NCBI GenBank assembly: GCA_003151595.1
Contig: PLXW01000099.1
Span: 444-20,003, forward strand
DNA from: Myxococcales bacterium
Lineage (GTDB): Bacteria > Myxococcota > Polyangia > Polyangiales > Polyangiaceae
Reading direction: 5' to 3'
Length of the DNA: 19,560 nt
The position numbers were made by a program, and so were the translations under genes. The notes below the pieces were generated by a model that was given only the letters and a program-made list of their open reading frames with translations, was not told where the DNA came from and did not search any database. Below, piece by piece: positions 7,500-14,470 of the stretch (position 1 is its first letter; every line of letters begins with the position of its first letter).

Positions 7500-8021
7500 C
7501 TAGTTGCAGGTCTTCGGTGGCGCGAGGCAATCGACCGTGTCCGAGTTGCACCAGTAGCCGCCGTAGCAGCCGTTGGGTTGGCACTCGTCCGTATCGATGT
7601 TGCACGCCTTGCACTTGGACGCGACGGGGGGCGCGTCGAGGTTGGTGCCGCAGTGCTCGAGCGGTGCACCGTCGGGGCCAATGGGACCGTTGTCGGGCGC
7701 GCACTTGGTGTCGTTCGGGAGGCAGGCCGAGATCTTCGCGTCGTCGGGCGCGAGGAGCGCTGCGCATGTTTGACCGGTAGAGCAAGGTGCGGTCGTCGAG
7801 CACGCCGTGCTGCAAAAGAGGTAGCCCGCGAACTTCGCGCAGAGGCCGCTCGTGCAATCGGACGCGACGAGACAGGGGGCGCACTCGCCGCCCGGCGCCG
7901 TCGCGTCGAGCGATGGGCTCACGACGGACCCCGCGTCGCCGGCGCCGCCGAGGTCGACGTCGGTGCCGCACGCGCTGACCGCGATCACGAACGCCAGCGC
8001 CGCGAGCGACGCGCTCTTCAT
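7500..8021 (-). CDS. Cys-rich predicted lipoprotein, last gene of the sigma operon
   Basis: 173 residues. The N-terminus MKSASLAALAFVIAVSAC ends in a lipobox with Cys18, followed by a short Asp/Gly-rich spacer. The mature part holds 18 further cysteines in motifs such as ECAPC, DCTSGLC, CKAC and CYGGYWC, suggesting a small disulfide-bonded extracytoplasmic domain. No enzyme motif is seen and I do not recognise the family. The ATG at 8019-8021 overlaps the TGA of the anti-sigma-like gene (8018-8020) as ATGA, so translation is probably coupled. It is the third gene of sigma, anti-sigma, lipoprotein, which suggests it is a regulated output or a sensor accessory of that system; this is inference. 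The stop is TAG 7500-7502. Confidence 0.85.
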   Translation of the reverse strand: MKSASLAALAFVIAVSACGTDVDLGGAGDAGSVVSPSLDATAPGGECAPCLVASDCTSGLCAKFAGYLFCSTACSTTAPCSTGQTCAALLAPDDAKISACLPNDTKCAPDNGPIGPDGAPLEHCGTNLDAPPVASKCKACNIDTDECQPNGCYGGYWCNSDTVDCLAPPKTCN

Positions 8022-8773
8022 GGCGACGCGAGGAGCGCACGAACGCGCGCTGCGTGAGGACTGTTGGGGTGCGCCGAGAGGAAGCGATCGCCCACGCGGG
8101 CCGCCGACGCGCGGTCCCCTTCCGCGAGCAGCGCCTCGACGCGCAGGACCTCCGCCTCTTCGACGAGCGCGCCGCCGGGGAAGCGCGCCTCGTAGTCGTC
8201 GAGCTGGCGCACCGCAGACGCGGCGTCGCCGGCCGCGAGCGCGCGACGGGCGGAGTCGAGCGCCGAGACTTGCTCGCCGAGAGCGCCGAGAGCCGAGGAA
8301 TGCGCGCGCGGAGACGACCTGGTGCGCGCGTCGTTGCTTCGCGCACGGGGTGCGTCGGACGAAGGGACATCGGCCGGGACCTCGACCGGCACGTCGGCGG
8401 GCACCGCGACGGGCGCGGCCGTCGCGACGATCTCGGGCGCGGTGGCGGGGGCCGCCGCGTGGGGCGCGACGAGCCTCGACGCGTGCCGCACGTACCCGAA
8501 CGTGGCGCCGACCGCCGCGACTCCGACGACCACCGCGGCCCATTTCGCGATCGCGATCGCGCTCACCGTGGCCGCAGCTTTCGGCGCGATCGATCCGCCC
8601 GCTGCCGCGCCCACCTTCGCGGCGGTCGCTGCCGCTGCCCCCACGCCGATCCCGACCGCCGCCAGCACGCCGGCGCGCGCGGCGTCGCTCGGCTGCTCCG
8701 CCTCCCACGAGCGGAGCAGCTCCTTCTCGAAGTCGCTCGCGCCGTCACCCATGAGCCTTTGCGGATCGCTCAT
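8018..8773 (-). CDS. One-TM anti-sigma-like protein with a TPR-like C-terminal domain
   Basis: 251 residues. The N-terminal about 40 residues (DFEKELLRSWEAEQPSDAAR) form a short charged cytoplasmic segment. An Ala/Gly-rich region leads to one likely membrane helix at about 76-95, then a periplasmic Ala/Pro/Val linker (about 102-142), then helical repeats at about 164-251 of the kind LDSARRALAAGDAASAVRQL and FLSAHPNSPHAARV, resembling TPR units. No zinc-binding HxxxCxxC anti-sigma motif is present. The anti-sigma role is inferred from position: its ATG (8771-8773) overlaps the sigma gene TGA (8770-8772) as ATGA. Topology would put sigma binding in the N-terminal tail and sensing in the periplasmic repeats. 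It could instead be only a membrane partner. Confidence 0.82.
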   Translation of the reverse strand: MSDPQRLMGDGASDFEKELLRSWEAEQPSDAARAGVLAAVGIGVGAAAATAAKVGAAAGGSIAPKAAATVSAIAIAKWAAVVVGVAAVGATFGYVRHASRLVAPHAAAPATAPEIVATAAPVAVPADVPVEVPADVPSSDAPRARSNDARTRSSPRAHSSALGALGEQVSALDSARRALAAGDAASAVRQLDDYEARFPGGALVEEAEVLRVEALLAEGDRASAARVGDRFLSAHPNSPHAARVRALLASP

Positions 8774-9300
8774 CGCCCGCCTCCACGTTGCGCTTGCAGC
8801 CGCCTGGCCGCGGCATGGAACTCCTCGCGCGCACGGCGCAGGCGTGAGGCCACGGTCCCGGGAGGCAGGTCGAGCGTCTCGGCGATCGCGACCATCGTCA
8901 TTCCCTCGAGCTCGAACAGGACGAACACGGCGCGCACGTCCTCGGGCAAACCCTCGAGGAACGAATCGAGGAGAGCGCGCGCCTGCTTCGACGCTGCGAC
9001 CTGCTCGGGATCGTCTCTCTCATCTCGCTGATGCGCGAGCGCCGACTCGTCGAACACTTCGCGGCTCCGCGCCTGGGCCCGGCGGGAGTTCGCCGCGACG
9101 CCGCGCGCGGTGGCCAGAAGGAACGCGCGCTCGCTCCCGACGACGATGCCGTCGATACGCTTGGCGGCGATGAGAAACACCTGTTGCGCGGCGTCGTCGA
9201 CGCCACCCGCCGCCACGCCGAGCCCGCGAAGGAAACGCCACACGACGGCGAACTCCGTGTCGACCATCCGGCGGAAGCGCGCAGTCGAAGACGGGTCCAT
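8770..9300 (-). CDS. ECF-type RNA polymerase sigma factor
   Basis: 176 residues, a normal ECF length with only sigma2 and sigma4. Region 2 spans about 13-77, with DDAAQQVFLIAAKR (35-48) in the position of the usual DxxQevFl core-binding helix. Region 4 spans about 113-165: LPEDVRAVFVLFELEGMTM, followed by the helix-turn-helix AIAETLDLPPGTVASRLRRARE. It directs RNA polymerase to specific promoters under control of an anti-sigma factor, most likely the next gene, with which it overlaps by 4 bp. ATG 9300 lacks an obvious Shine-Dalgarno. A GTCTAA on the minus strand just upstream resembles an ECF -10, but no matching AAC -35 was found. The envelope-protein gene upstream is 64 bp away on the same strand. 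Confidence 0.92.
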   Translation of the reverse strand: MDPSSTARFRRMVDTEFAVVWRFLRGLGVAAGGVDDAAQQVFLIAAKRIDGIVVGSERAFLLATARGVAANSRRAQARSREVFDESALAHQRDERDDPEQVAASKQARALLDSFLEGLPEDVRAVFVLFELEGMTMVAIAETLDLPPGTVASRLRRAREEFHAAARRLQAQRGGGR

Positions 9301-9310
9301 GTAGGGGCGG

Positions 9311-9342
9311 TGGCCATCTTAGACACGTTTCTCACATGGCCA
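9311..9342. promoter_or_regulatory. 7-bp inverted repeat just upstream of the sigma gene
   Basis: TGGCCAT (9311-9317) and ATGGCCA (9336-9342) are exact complements separated by 18 nt. The right arm also forms the 8-bp palindrome ATGGCCAT (9336-9343). The element lies 10 bp upstream of the sigma start in the 64-bp gap to the envelope-protein gene. Operator or RNA hairpin are both possible; there is no direct evidence for either. Confidence 0.35.
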
Positions 9343-9364
9343 TGTCTGCGGACGGCCCGGTTGA

Positions 9365-10420
9365 TCACCAAAACGACGCGCCCAGGCTCGCGCCGCCCGC
9401 GGCCGAGACGAAAGGAGCGCGGTGGACGGTCTGGTCGGGCTCCAGGAAGAACCGATCGCGCACGAACGGCACGTAGCCGCCCGCCTCCAGCTCGACGAAG
9501 AGCCCACCGACGATCACCCCTCGCGCGCGCGCCAGCGCACCGGCGCTGACCCACGGACGCGTGGTCGTCCGAGACCTGCTCGCGTCGCCTGCGCCCTCGA
9601 GCGCGCCCGCTTCCACACGCGCGCACGGCCACAGGCGAAACGCCGACGCCGACCACGCGACGGGACAGAGGTCGAGGCTCCCCGCCGTCCAGGTGAAGTC
9701 GGCGCCGCCCGCGACGCCGTGGATCGTCGCGCGCTCGAACCGGAGGCGAAACGCCGGAGCGAGCACCTCGGGCGACCAGCGCGCGACGTCGACGAACACG
9801 GGTATCGAGACGGCGACGTCGGGCGCGACTCCCCCCGTCACGCCAACGCCGGTGCCGATCGACCAGCGCCACTCGTGGTGCGTGGAAGCGCCGGGAACCT
9901 CGTCGGCGCGCGACGGAGGCGGCGCCTGCGCGACCTCGACGGGGGGCGCGGACTTCTTGTCTTCGGTCTTCGTCGGAGTGGGGGCTGGCGCGGGGGGCGC
10001 GCTCGGAGCCGGCGCCGCGAGCGGATCGCTCGCCGTCGACGCCATCGGATCGAGCGCGACGGCGGCGATGAGCGACAGCGCGGCGACGACGTCGGGGCAC
10101 ACCCCATCCACGTGCCTCGTCTCGTTCGCGGCCGCGTCCGTGAGCGCGACCTCCCCCGCGAACCGGGCCCCGTGCGCCGCGATCCGCACGCGCACCGCGG
10201 TCTTCGCCTCCGGTGCGATCACGATGCGAGCGCTGCGGGCGCGAAGCTGCGCTTCGAACGCGCGCTGATCCGGACAGCTCGCGGGGGCGTCGTACTCGAC
10301 CCGAACGGGACGCGTTCCCGGGTCCCCCGGAGCGGCCAGCGCCCGCGCCGAGAGGACCACGACGACCGACGCGAGACAGGCCGCGACGAATTGGTGATCA
10401 AAGGCAGCGATGCGCGACAT
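9365..10420 (-). CDS. Exported envelope protein: periplasmic N-domain, Pro-rich linker, barrel-like C-domain
   Basis: 351 residues. Residues 1-30 form a signal peptide (hydrophobic stretch to about 26, then ALAA). Residues about 38-125 form a small domain opening with VEYDAPASCPD and containing Cys49 and Cys108, a possible disulfide. Residues about 133-178 are an Ala/Pro/Lys/Glu linker of a kind that can cross the periplasm. Residues about 183-351 alternate polar and hydrophobic residues in strand-like segments and end in GASLGASFW; a terminal aromatic is typical of outer-membrane barrels. I do not recognise a named family. It is upstream of the sigma gene on the same strand, 64 bp away, so it may be co-transcribed. 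GGGG sits just upstream of ATG 10420 as a ribosome site. Its start is only 9 bp from the divergent ATG at 10430. Confidence 0.82.
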   Translation of the reverse strand: MSRIAAFDHQFVAACLASVVVVLSARALAAPGDPGTRPVRVEYDAPASCPDQRAFEAQLRARSARIVIAPEAKTAVRVRIAAHGARFAGEVALTDAAANETRHVDGVCPDVVAALSLIAAVALDPMASTASDPLAAPAPSAPPAPAPTPTKTEDKKSAPPVEVAQAPPPSRADEVPGASTHHEWRWSIGTGVGVTGGVAPDVAVSIPVFVDVARWSPEVLAPAFRLRFERATIHGVAGGADFTWTAGSLDLCPVAWSASAFRLWPCARVEAGALEGAGDASRSRTTTRPWVSAGALARARGVIVGGLFVELEAGGYVPFVRDRFFLEPDQTVHRAPFVSAAGGASLGASFW

Positions 10421-10429
10421 GTCCCCGGT

Positions 10430-10747
10430 ATGGCAAACGTAATCGGAGCCGGAGCGCCGTGCCTCGCATCATGGACCGACCGCCTCGACGCGGCGAGTTC
10501 GCCGGTGATCCTGGTCGAAGCCCCGAGCGCGCCCGAGCTGCCGGATGCCATCCTCGAGCTCCTCCCGCGCATCTTCGCGTCGCTCGATCAGAGCAGGGAC
10601 GGTCGATCGCTCGGCGAGCTCCGCGCCGCGCTCGGCGTCACCAGCAACGAGCTGCGACTCGCGATCGAGGCCGGCTTGCGCGCTCGAAGGCTCCGGCGCA
10701 CGGGATCGCACAACACGCTTCGCTATCTCTCCAACCCGCAGGGCTAG
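10430..10747 (+). CDS. Small winged-helix-like DNA-binding protein (putative)
   Basis: 105 residues from ATG 10430. Residues about 43-101 (ELLPRIFASLDQSRDGRSLG, ELRAALGVTSNELRLAIEAG, then RARRLRRTGSHNTLRY) look like a winged helix: helix, short turn, recognition helix, then a basic beta-wing. It is most likely a small transcription regulator. The first about 25 residues look non-conserved. The ATG is only 9 bp from the divergent start at 10420, with no visible ribosome site. An in-frame GTG at 10505 would give an 80-residue protein that keeps the whole domain, and may be the true start. The stop is 7 bp from the convergent permease stop. It might regulate its divergent neighbour, but nothing direct shows this. 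Confidence 0.65.
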   Translation: MANVIGAGAPCLASWTDRLDAASSPVILVEAPSAPELPDAILELLPRIFASLDQSRDGRSLGELRAALGVTSNELRLAIEAGLRARRLRRTGSHNTLRYLSNPQG

Positions 10748-10754
10748 CGGCGCC

Positions 10755-11177
10755 TCACTCTTGCGTGGGAGAGGTCGCCGCGGGCGCCCGACTGTGCCGC
10801 GCGCGCGCTTCGGCGACGTGATCGCGGAGCTTCTCGAACTCGTCTTGCAGCCGCTTCAAGTCGGCGTCACCCAGCGACTCCAGCGCGAGCAGCGAGTTCC
10901 GCGCATGCACGTTCGCGCGAATGAGCTCGTCGAGCTTGAGATGGATCGCGTGAGCGTCGCGGTTTTGAGTGTTCTGAATCAGGAACACCATGAGGAACGT
11001 CACGATCGTGGTCCCGGTGTTGATCACGAGCTGCCACGTGTCCGAGAAGTGAAAGAGCGGGCCGGTGATCGCCCACACGGAGATCACCGTCACGGCGATG
11101 ATGAATGCGTTCGAGCGTCCGACGAGCTCGGCCGTCCGATGGGAGAAGCGACGGAACCAATCGTGCTCCATGTCCAT
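10755..11177 (-). CDS. Low-affinity iron permease family small membrane protein (PF04120-like)
   Basis: 140 residues. A short amphipathic N-terminus ([17 protein letters not shown]) is followed by two likely membrane helices, about 24-42 ([18 protein letters not shown]) and about 48-67 ([20 protein letters not shown]). The conserved [19 protein letters not shown] follows, then a charged helical tail. This order is that of bacterial proteins annotated low-affinity iron permease. The name comes from distant fungal Fet4 relatives, and iron transport is not proven for the short bacterial members. M1 or M3 could be the start; no strong Shine-Dalgarno is seen. It shares a 218-bp upstream space with the divergent transporter gene. 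Confidence 0.85.
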   Translation of the reverse strand: MDMEHDWFRRFSHRTAELVGRSNAFIIAVTVISVWAITGPLFHFSDTWQLVINTGTTIVTFLMVFLIQNTQNRDAHAIHLKLDELIRANVHARNSLLALESLGDADLKRLQDEFEKLRDHVAEARARHSRAPAATSPTQE

Positions 11178-11308
11178 GCAGCATAATCACGCACGTCCTC
11201 CGCCGCGGAGTCTTCGGTCAATCGGTGGATCGTTCGACCCTCAGGCCGCGCGCATTCGAAGAGGCCTCGCGTCCCGATGTCACCTCGGTGGATCAATTCA
11301 CGGCTCGA

Positions 11309-11330
11309 CAAACGTATTCGTCCACGTTTG
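11309..11330. promoter_or_regulatory. Perfect 7-bp inverted repeat upstream of the ArsB-like transporter
   Basis: CAAACGT (11309-11315) and ACGTTTG (11324-11330) are exact complements with an 8-nt spacer, about 65 bp upstream of ATG 11396. It lies in the divergent space between iron permease and transporter genes, where an operator would be expected. The same space has a 10-bp direct repeat, TCGGTGGATC, at 11222-11231 and 11285-11294. Nothing else is evident in 11178-11395. Confidence 0.45.
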
Positions 11331-11395
11331 AAGCCGCTCTCGCGCGCCGCTCGCGCCCCGCACCTTTGGTCTAAACGCTGCAACGGTAAGGGGAA

Positions 11396-12667
11396 ATGGA
11401 CGAAGCCGTCGCCTACTCGACGCTCGCGATGACCGTGACCCTGGCGGTCTCGCGTCCGCGCCTCGGGATGCGTGGGCTTCGATTCTCGCCCGGTGGCGCG
11501 GCGCTCGTCGGAGTCGCGGTGCTCTTGATGGCGGGTCTGCTCCGCTTCGAAGACATGGTGACGTCGGCGCGCATCCAGTGGCGCCCTCTCCTGTCGCTCA
11601 CGTGCATCATGGTGATGACCGGCGTGGTGCAGGAAGTGGGCGCGTTCGAGCGCCTCGCGCAGCGACTCGAATCGCACGCGCGCGCGACGTCGGCCGCGCG
11701 CGCCTTCGACCTCGTGTTCCTGCTGGCGGTGGTGACGCCGTCGCTCCTCAACAACGACGCCGCGATCCTCCTCCTCACGCCGCTGGTCGTCGCGCTCACG
11801 CGACGCCTGTATCCGAACAGGCCCGCGGTCACGGTGGCCTTCGCCTTCGTCGTGTTTCTCGCGCCGGGGGTCGCGCCGCTCGTCGTCTCGAACCCGATGA
11901 ACATGATCGTCGCCGAGTTCGCGGGGGTGGGCTTCAACGCGTACGCGAAGCTCATGGTGCCGATCTCGATCGTCGGCGCCATCGCCACGTACGTGGTCCT
12001 CCGCCTCGCCTTCCGTCGCCTCCTGGCCTCGACGGTCGCGACGTCGTCACCCGTCGAACGCAGCGCGCCTCATCGCGCCGAGCGCCCCGCGGTCGTGCTC
12101 CTCCTCGCCGTGTTCTGCGCGTATCCGCTCGTCGCAGCGCTCGGCGGGGAGATCTGGACGGTCACCGCGGCCGGCGCGATCTCGTCGCTCGCGCTCGCGT
12201 GGAAGTACCGCGTCGCGTCTCCGCGCAAGGTGTTCTCGCACGTCTCGCCCGACATCCTCGTCTTCCTGTGGGGAGTCTTCCTCGTCGTGGTCGGCCTCCG
12301 CGGCGTCGGCGTCGTCGATCGTCTGAGCAGCGTCTATCAAGCGATGCCCGTGGGGAGCGGCCGCGCGATCGGCGTCGTCGGCGTGATGTCGGCGCTCGGG
12401 TCGGCCCTCGTCGACAATCACCCCATGTCGATCCTCAACATGATGGCGCTCGGCGGCCACGGCGGCAGTCGCCCGCTCCTCGCTGCGCTGGTCGGCGGCG
12501 ACATCGGCCCGCGCCTGCTGCCCATCGGATCGCTCGCCGGTCTCCTTTGGATGGATCTCCTCCGCCGCCAGGGGGTCGAGATCCCGATCGGCAAGTTCGT
12601 CCGCCTGGGGACGCTCGTGCTCTTGCCGACGCTGACGATCTCGCTCGCCTTGCTCTGGCTCTCGTAG
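11396..12667 (+). CDS. ArsB/CitMHS-type (ion transporter superfamily) membrane permease
   Basis: 423 residues and strongly hydrophobic, with roughly 10-11 membrane helices. ArsB/NhaD-like landmarks are present: NNDAAILLLTPLVVALTRRL in the first half, VSNPMNMIVAEFAGVGFNAY, then in the second half SALVDNHPMSILNMMAL and GGDIGPRLLPIGSLAGLLWM. The two half-sites, each with an Asn/Asp-rich break, are the substrate and cation region in this superfamily. Arsenite efflux is one possibility, but no arsR, arsA or arsC is nearby, so a dicarboxylate or cation/proton role is just as likely. ATG 11396 is preceded by AAGGGG, a good ribosome site with a very short spacer. It is divergent from the iron permease gene, and its stop is 10 bp from the convergent lipoprotein stop. 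Confidence 0.87.
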   Translation: MDEAVAYSTLAMTVTLAVSRPRLGMRGLRFSPGGAALVGVAVLLMAGLLRFEDMVTSARIQWRPLLSLTCIMVMTGVVQEVGAFERLAQRLESHARATSAARAFDLVFLLAVVTPSLLNNDAAILLLTPLVVALTRRLYPNRPAVTVAFAFVVFLAPGVAPLVVSNPMNMIVAEFAGVGFNAYAKLMVPISIVGAIATYVVLRLAFRRLLASTVATSSPVERSAPHRAERPAVVLLLAVFCAYPLVAALGGEIWTVTAAGAISSLALAWKYRVASPRKVFSHVSPDILVFLWGVFLVVVGLRGVGVVDRLSSVYQAMPVGSGRAIGVVGVMSALGSALVDNHPMSILNMMALGGHGGSRPLLAALVGGDIGPRLLPIGSLAGLLWMDLLRRQGVEIPIGKFVRLGTLVLLPTLTISLALLWLS

Positions 12668-12677
12668 TCGCGCGCGA

Positions 12678-13337
12678 TCAGTTCGCCGTGCAGGTCACGT
12701 ACGGCGGAACGCTGAACAGGCCGCACAGCTCGAGGTTCTGCCCCTGGCAGGTCTGCGGAACGCACGGCTGATTGTTCTCGCACTCGCCGTTGGTCCGGCA
12801 GAACTGCACCGTGCCGCACGGGCCGACCTGGCATGCGGTCGACGCGGTCTGTGAGCTCAAAGACACCGTCCCGCAGCAGACTTGCCCGCCCGGGCAGTCC
12901 GCCGCTTCGACGCAATGGAGCGACGCCGATTGCGCCGGACACGTCGCCGATGCGCCGGGGATGCACGTCTCCCCGGCATCGACCGCGATGCAGCACGTGC
13001 TCGTGGTGCTGTTGCAGTCGGGCGTCGAGCCGCACGCGAACTGGTTGGGCGTCACGGGCAATCCGCCGTCGGGAATGTCGGACGCATCGAAGTGCGCGAT
13101 GACTCCCCCGTCGCCCACGGTATTGCCCGCGTCGTTGCCTCCGCCGCTGGGCGCGTCGTCGCCGCCGCCGTTGTCACCGCTCCCGCCGGAGTCGTTGTTC
13201 GGCGTCGTGGCGTCGGGGTTGTTGCCGCCGTTGTTCGGAGGGTTCGACGACGAGCCGCTGCACGCCACGACGACGACCGCAGCCGCGACGACGAACGACG
13301 AGACAGTGAGGGGCAAAGTCAGGTGAATGATGCGCAT
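12678..13337 (-). CDS. Cys-rich predicted lipoprotein with Gly/Asn/Asp-rich linker
   Basis: 219 residues. ATG 13337 is supported by a strong GGAGG seven bases upstream. The N-terminus MRIIHLTLPL, a long Val/Ala stretch and VVAC (Cys26) give a lipoprotein signal. Residues about 27-78 are Gly/Asn/Asp/Ser-rich. The rest has 18 cysteines in patterns such as STCCIAVDAGETC, CPGGQVCC, CRTNGEC and CVPQTC, suggesting a compact disulfide-rich domain. I do not recognise a family with known function. It follows the zinc peptidase gene on the same strand after 44 bp, so it may be the third gene of that transcript, although its own strong ribosome site and the gap allow a separate promoter. Confidence 0.85.
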   Translation of the reverse strand: MRIIHLTLPLTVSSFVVAAAVVVVACSGSSSNPPNNGGNNPDATTPNNDSGGSGDNGGGDDAPSGGGNDAGNTVGDGGVIAHFDASDIPDGGLPVTPNQFACGSTPDCNSTTSTCCIAVDAGETCIPGASATCPAQSASLHCVEAADCPGGQVCCGTVSLSSQTASTACQVGPCGTVQFCRTNGECENNQPCVPQTCQGQNLELCGLFSVPPYVTCTAN

Positions 13338-13381
13338 CGCGAGACCTCCGGGCGGGGAGCCTACGCGAACCGTTTTCCGCG

Positions 13382-14458
13382 TCATCCGCCGCAATGCGTC
13401 TCAATCAGCGGCCCGACGATCTTTGCAACGTCACTCTCCTGGGGCTTCTCGAACGTCTTCGACTCCAGCGTCTGGAGCGCGCGCACGAAGCGAGGCCAGT
13501 CGTCGCCGCACGTCGCCAGGAGCGTCGCCAGCTCCCCCTGCCCCGAGTTGTACGTGCGGTACTGAATGAGCGTCGCGTTGTTGATGTCGCGCTTGGCGTG
13601 CACCCGCGCGCGCAGTCGATCGAGCACCTCGCGCTTCGCGGCGAGCTTGTCGGCGTCAGCGCGCGGCGACGCATAGATGGCCTCCAGCGCCGCGAACGCC
13701 TCGCGCATCACCGCTCCCACCTTCGCCCGCGAGCGCTCGTGCGCTTCGTAGGCGAGGGTCTCCTTCGCCTCGTGGCCGAGCGTGTCCTCGACGTAGCGGA
13801 TGCCGAGGGTGTCGCCGACGAAATTGGCGACGCTCTCGTTCAACGTCGACTGATTGCGCACGAAGAAGCTCGCGTGCGCCGACTCGTGAAGGATGACGTT
13901 CGCCAGCTCGCCGGCCGCCTCCGGGCCGCTCGCGATCATCGTGGAGACCACAGGGTCTTCAAAGTAGCCGTTGGTCGAGTAGGCCCCTGCCCCGCGCACG
14001 TCGACGTCGAGCCCTTCGACGCGCAGCTCGGCTCCGTACGCGTCGGCCTCTTTGCGCCCGAACCACCCCAGATACGTGAAGCTCCCCACGAGCGGAAAGC
14101 TCCACGACTTCGATCGAAACCGCAGCGGGTCGGACGCGCTCACGACCCACACCGCGACTGGGCGATCGACGCGAACGTACTTCGTGTAGTTCCGCGTCGC
14201 CGTCAGCCCGTGCGCCTCGCCGAACTTCTTGATCGTCGCGACCTGCGAGAGCAGCCCGCGCATGCGCCCGTTCACCCTCTCCTCGCGGACGAGATCGTCG
14301 ATGTCGCGCGCGCGCACGAGCAGGTCGTTCTCGCCCACCGCGGCCTGCGTCACGTAGTCGAGCTTCATGCACGACGCTTGGAGAAGGGCCAAGACGATGA
14401 CCGGCCCGATCGCCATCGCGGACAGAACGCGCGCCGTGGTCGCTCTCACGCCTCGCAC
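13382..14458 (-). CDS. Lipoprotein zinc metallopeptidase (putative aminopeptidase, PF10023-like)
   Basis: 358 residues from GTG 14458. The N-terminus has Arg residues, a hydrophobic run and LLQASC (Cys30), so the protein is probably lipid-anchored outside the cytoplasm. The catalytic signature is HESAH (191-195), with the third zinc ligand E208 in NESVANFVG, a gluzincin arrangement. Other family-like segments are YYLGW-type FTYLGWFGRKEADAYG and GAGAYSTNGYF. Members of this family are annotated as predicted aminopeptidases; the activity is inferred from the family, not shown. A GTG at 14449 is an alternative start. The gene begins 12 bp after the stop of the barrel-like protein gene and precedes a Cys-rich lipoprotein, so the three look like one envelope module. 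Confidence 0.88.
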   Translation of the reverse strand: MRGVRATTARVLSAMAIGPVIVLALLQASCMKLDYVTQAAVGENDLLVRARDIDDLVREERVNGRMRGLLSQVATIKKFGEAHGLTATRNYTKYVRVDRPVAVWVVSASDPLRFRSKSWSFPLVGSFTYLGWFGRKEADAYGAELRVEGLDVDVRGAGAYSTNGYFEDPVVSTMIASGPEAAGELANVILHESAHASFFVRNQSTLNESVANFVGDTLGIRYVEDTLGHEAKETLAYEAHERSRAKVGAVMREAFAALEAIYASPRADADKLAAKREVLDRLRARVHAKRDINNATLIQYRTYNSGQGELATLLATCGDDWPRFVRALQTLESKTFEKPQESDVAKIVGPLIETHCGG

Positions 14459-14470
14459 CTCACGTAGCCT

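Noticed and set aside
9318..9334. GTCTAA on the minus strand as an ECF -10 for sigma autoregulation
   Set aside because: No AAC-type -35 was found 16-17 bp upstream, so autoregulation is not supported from sequence alone.
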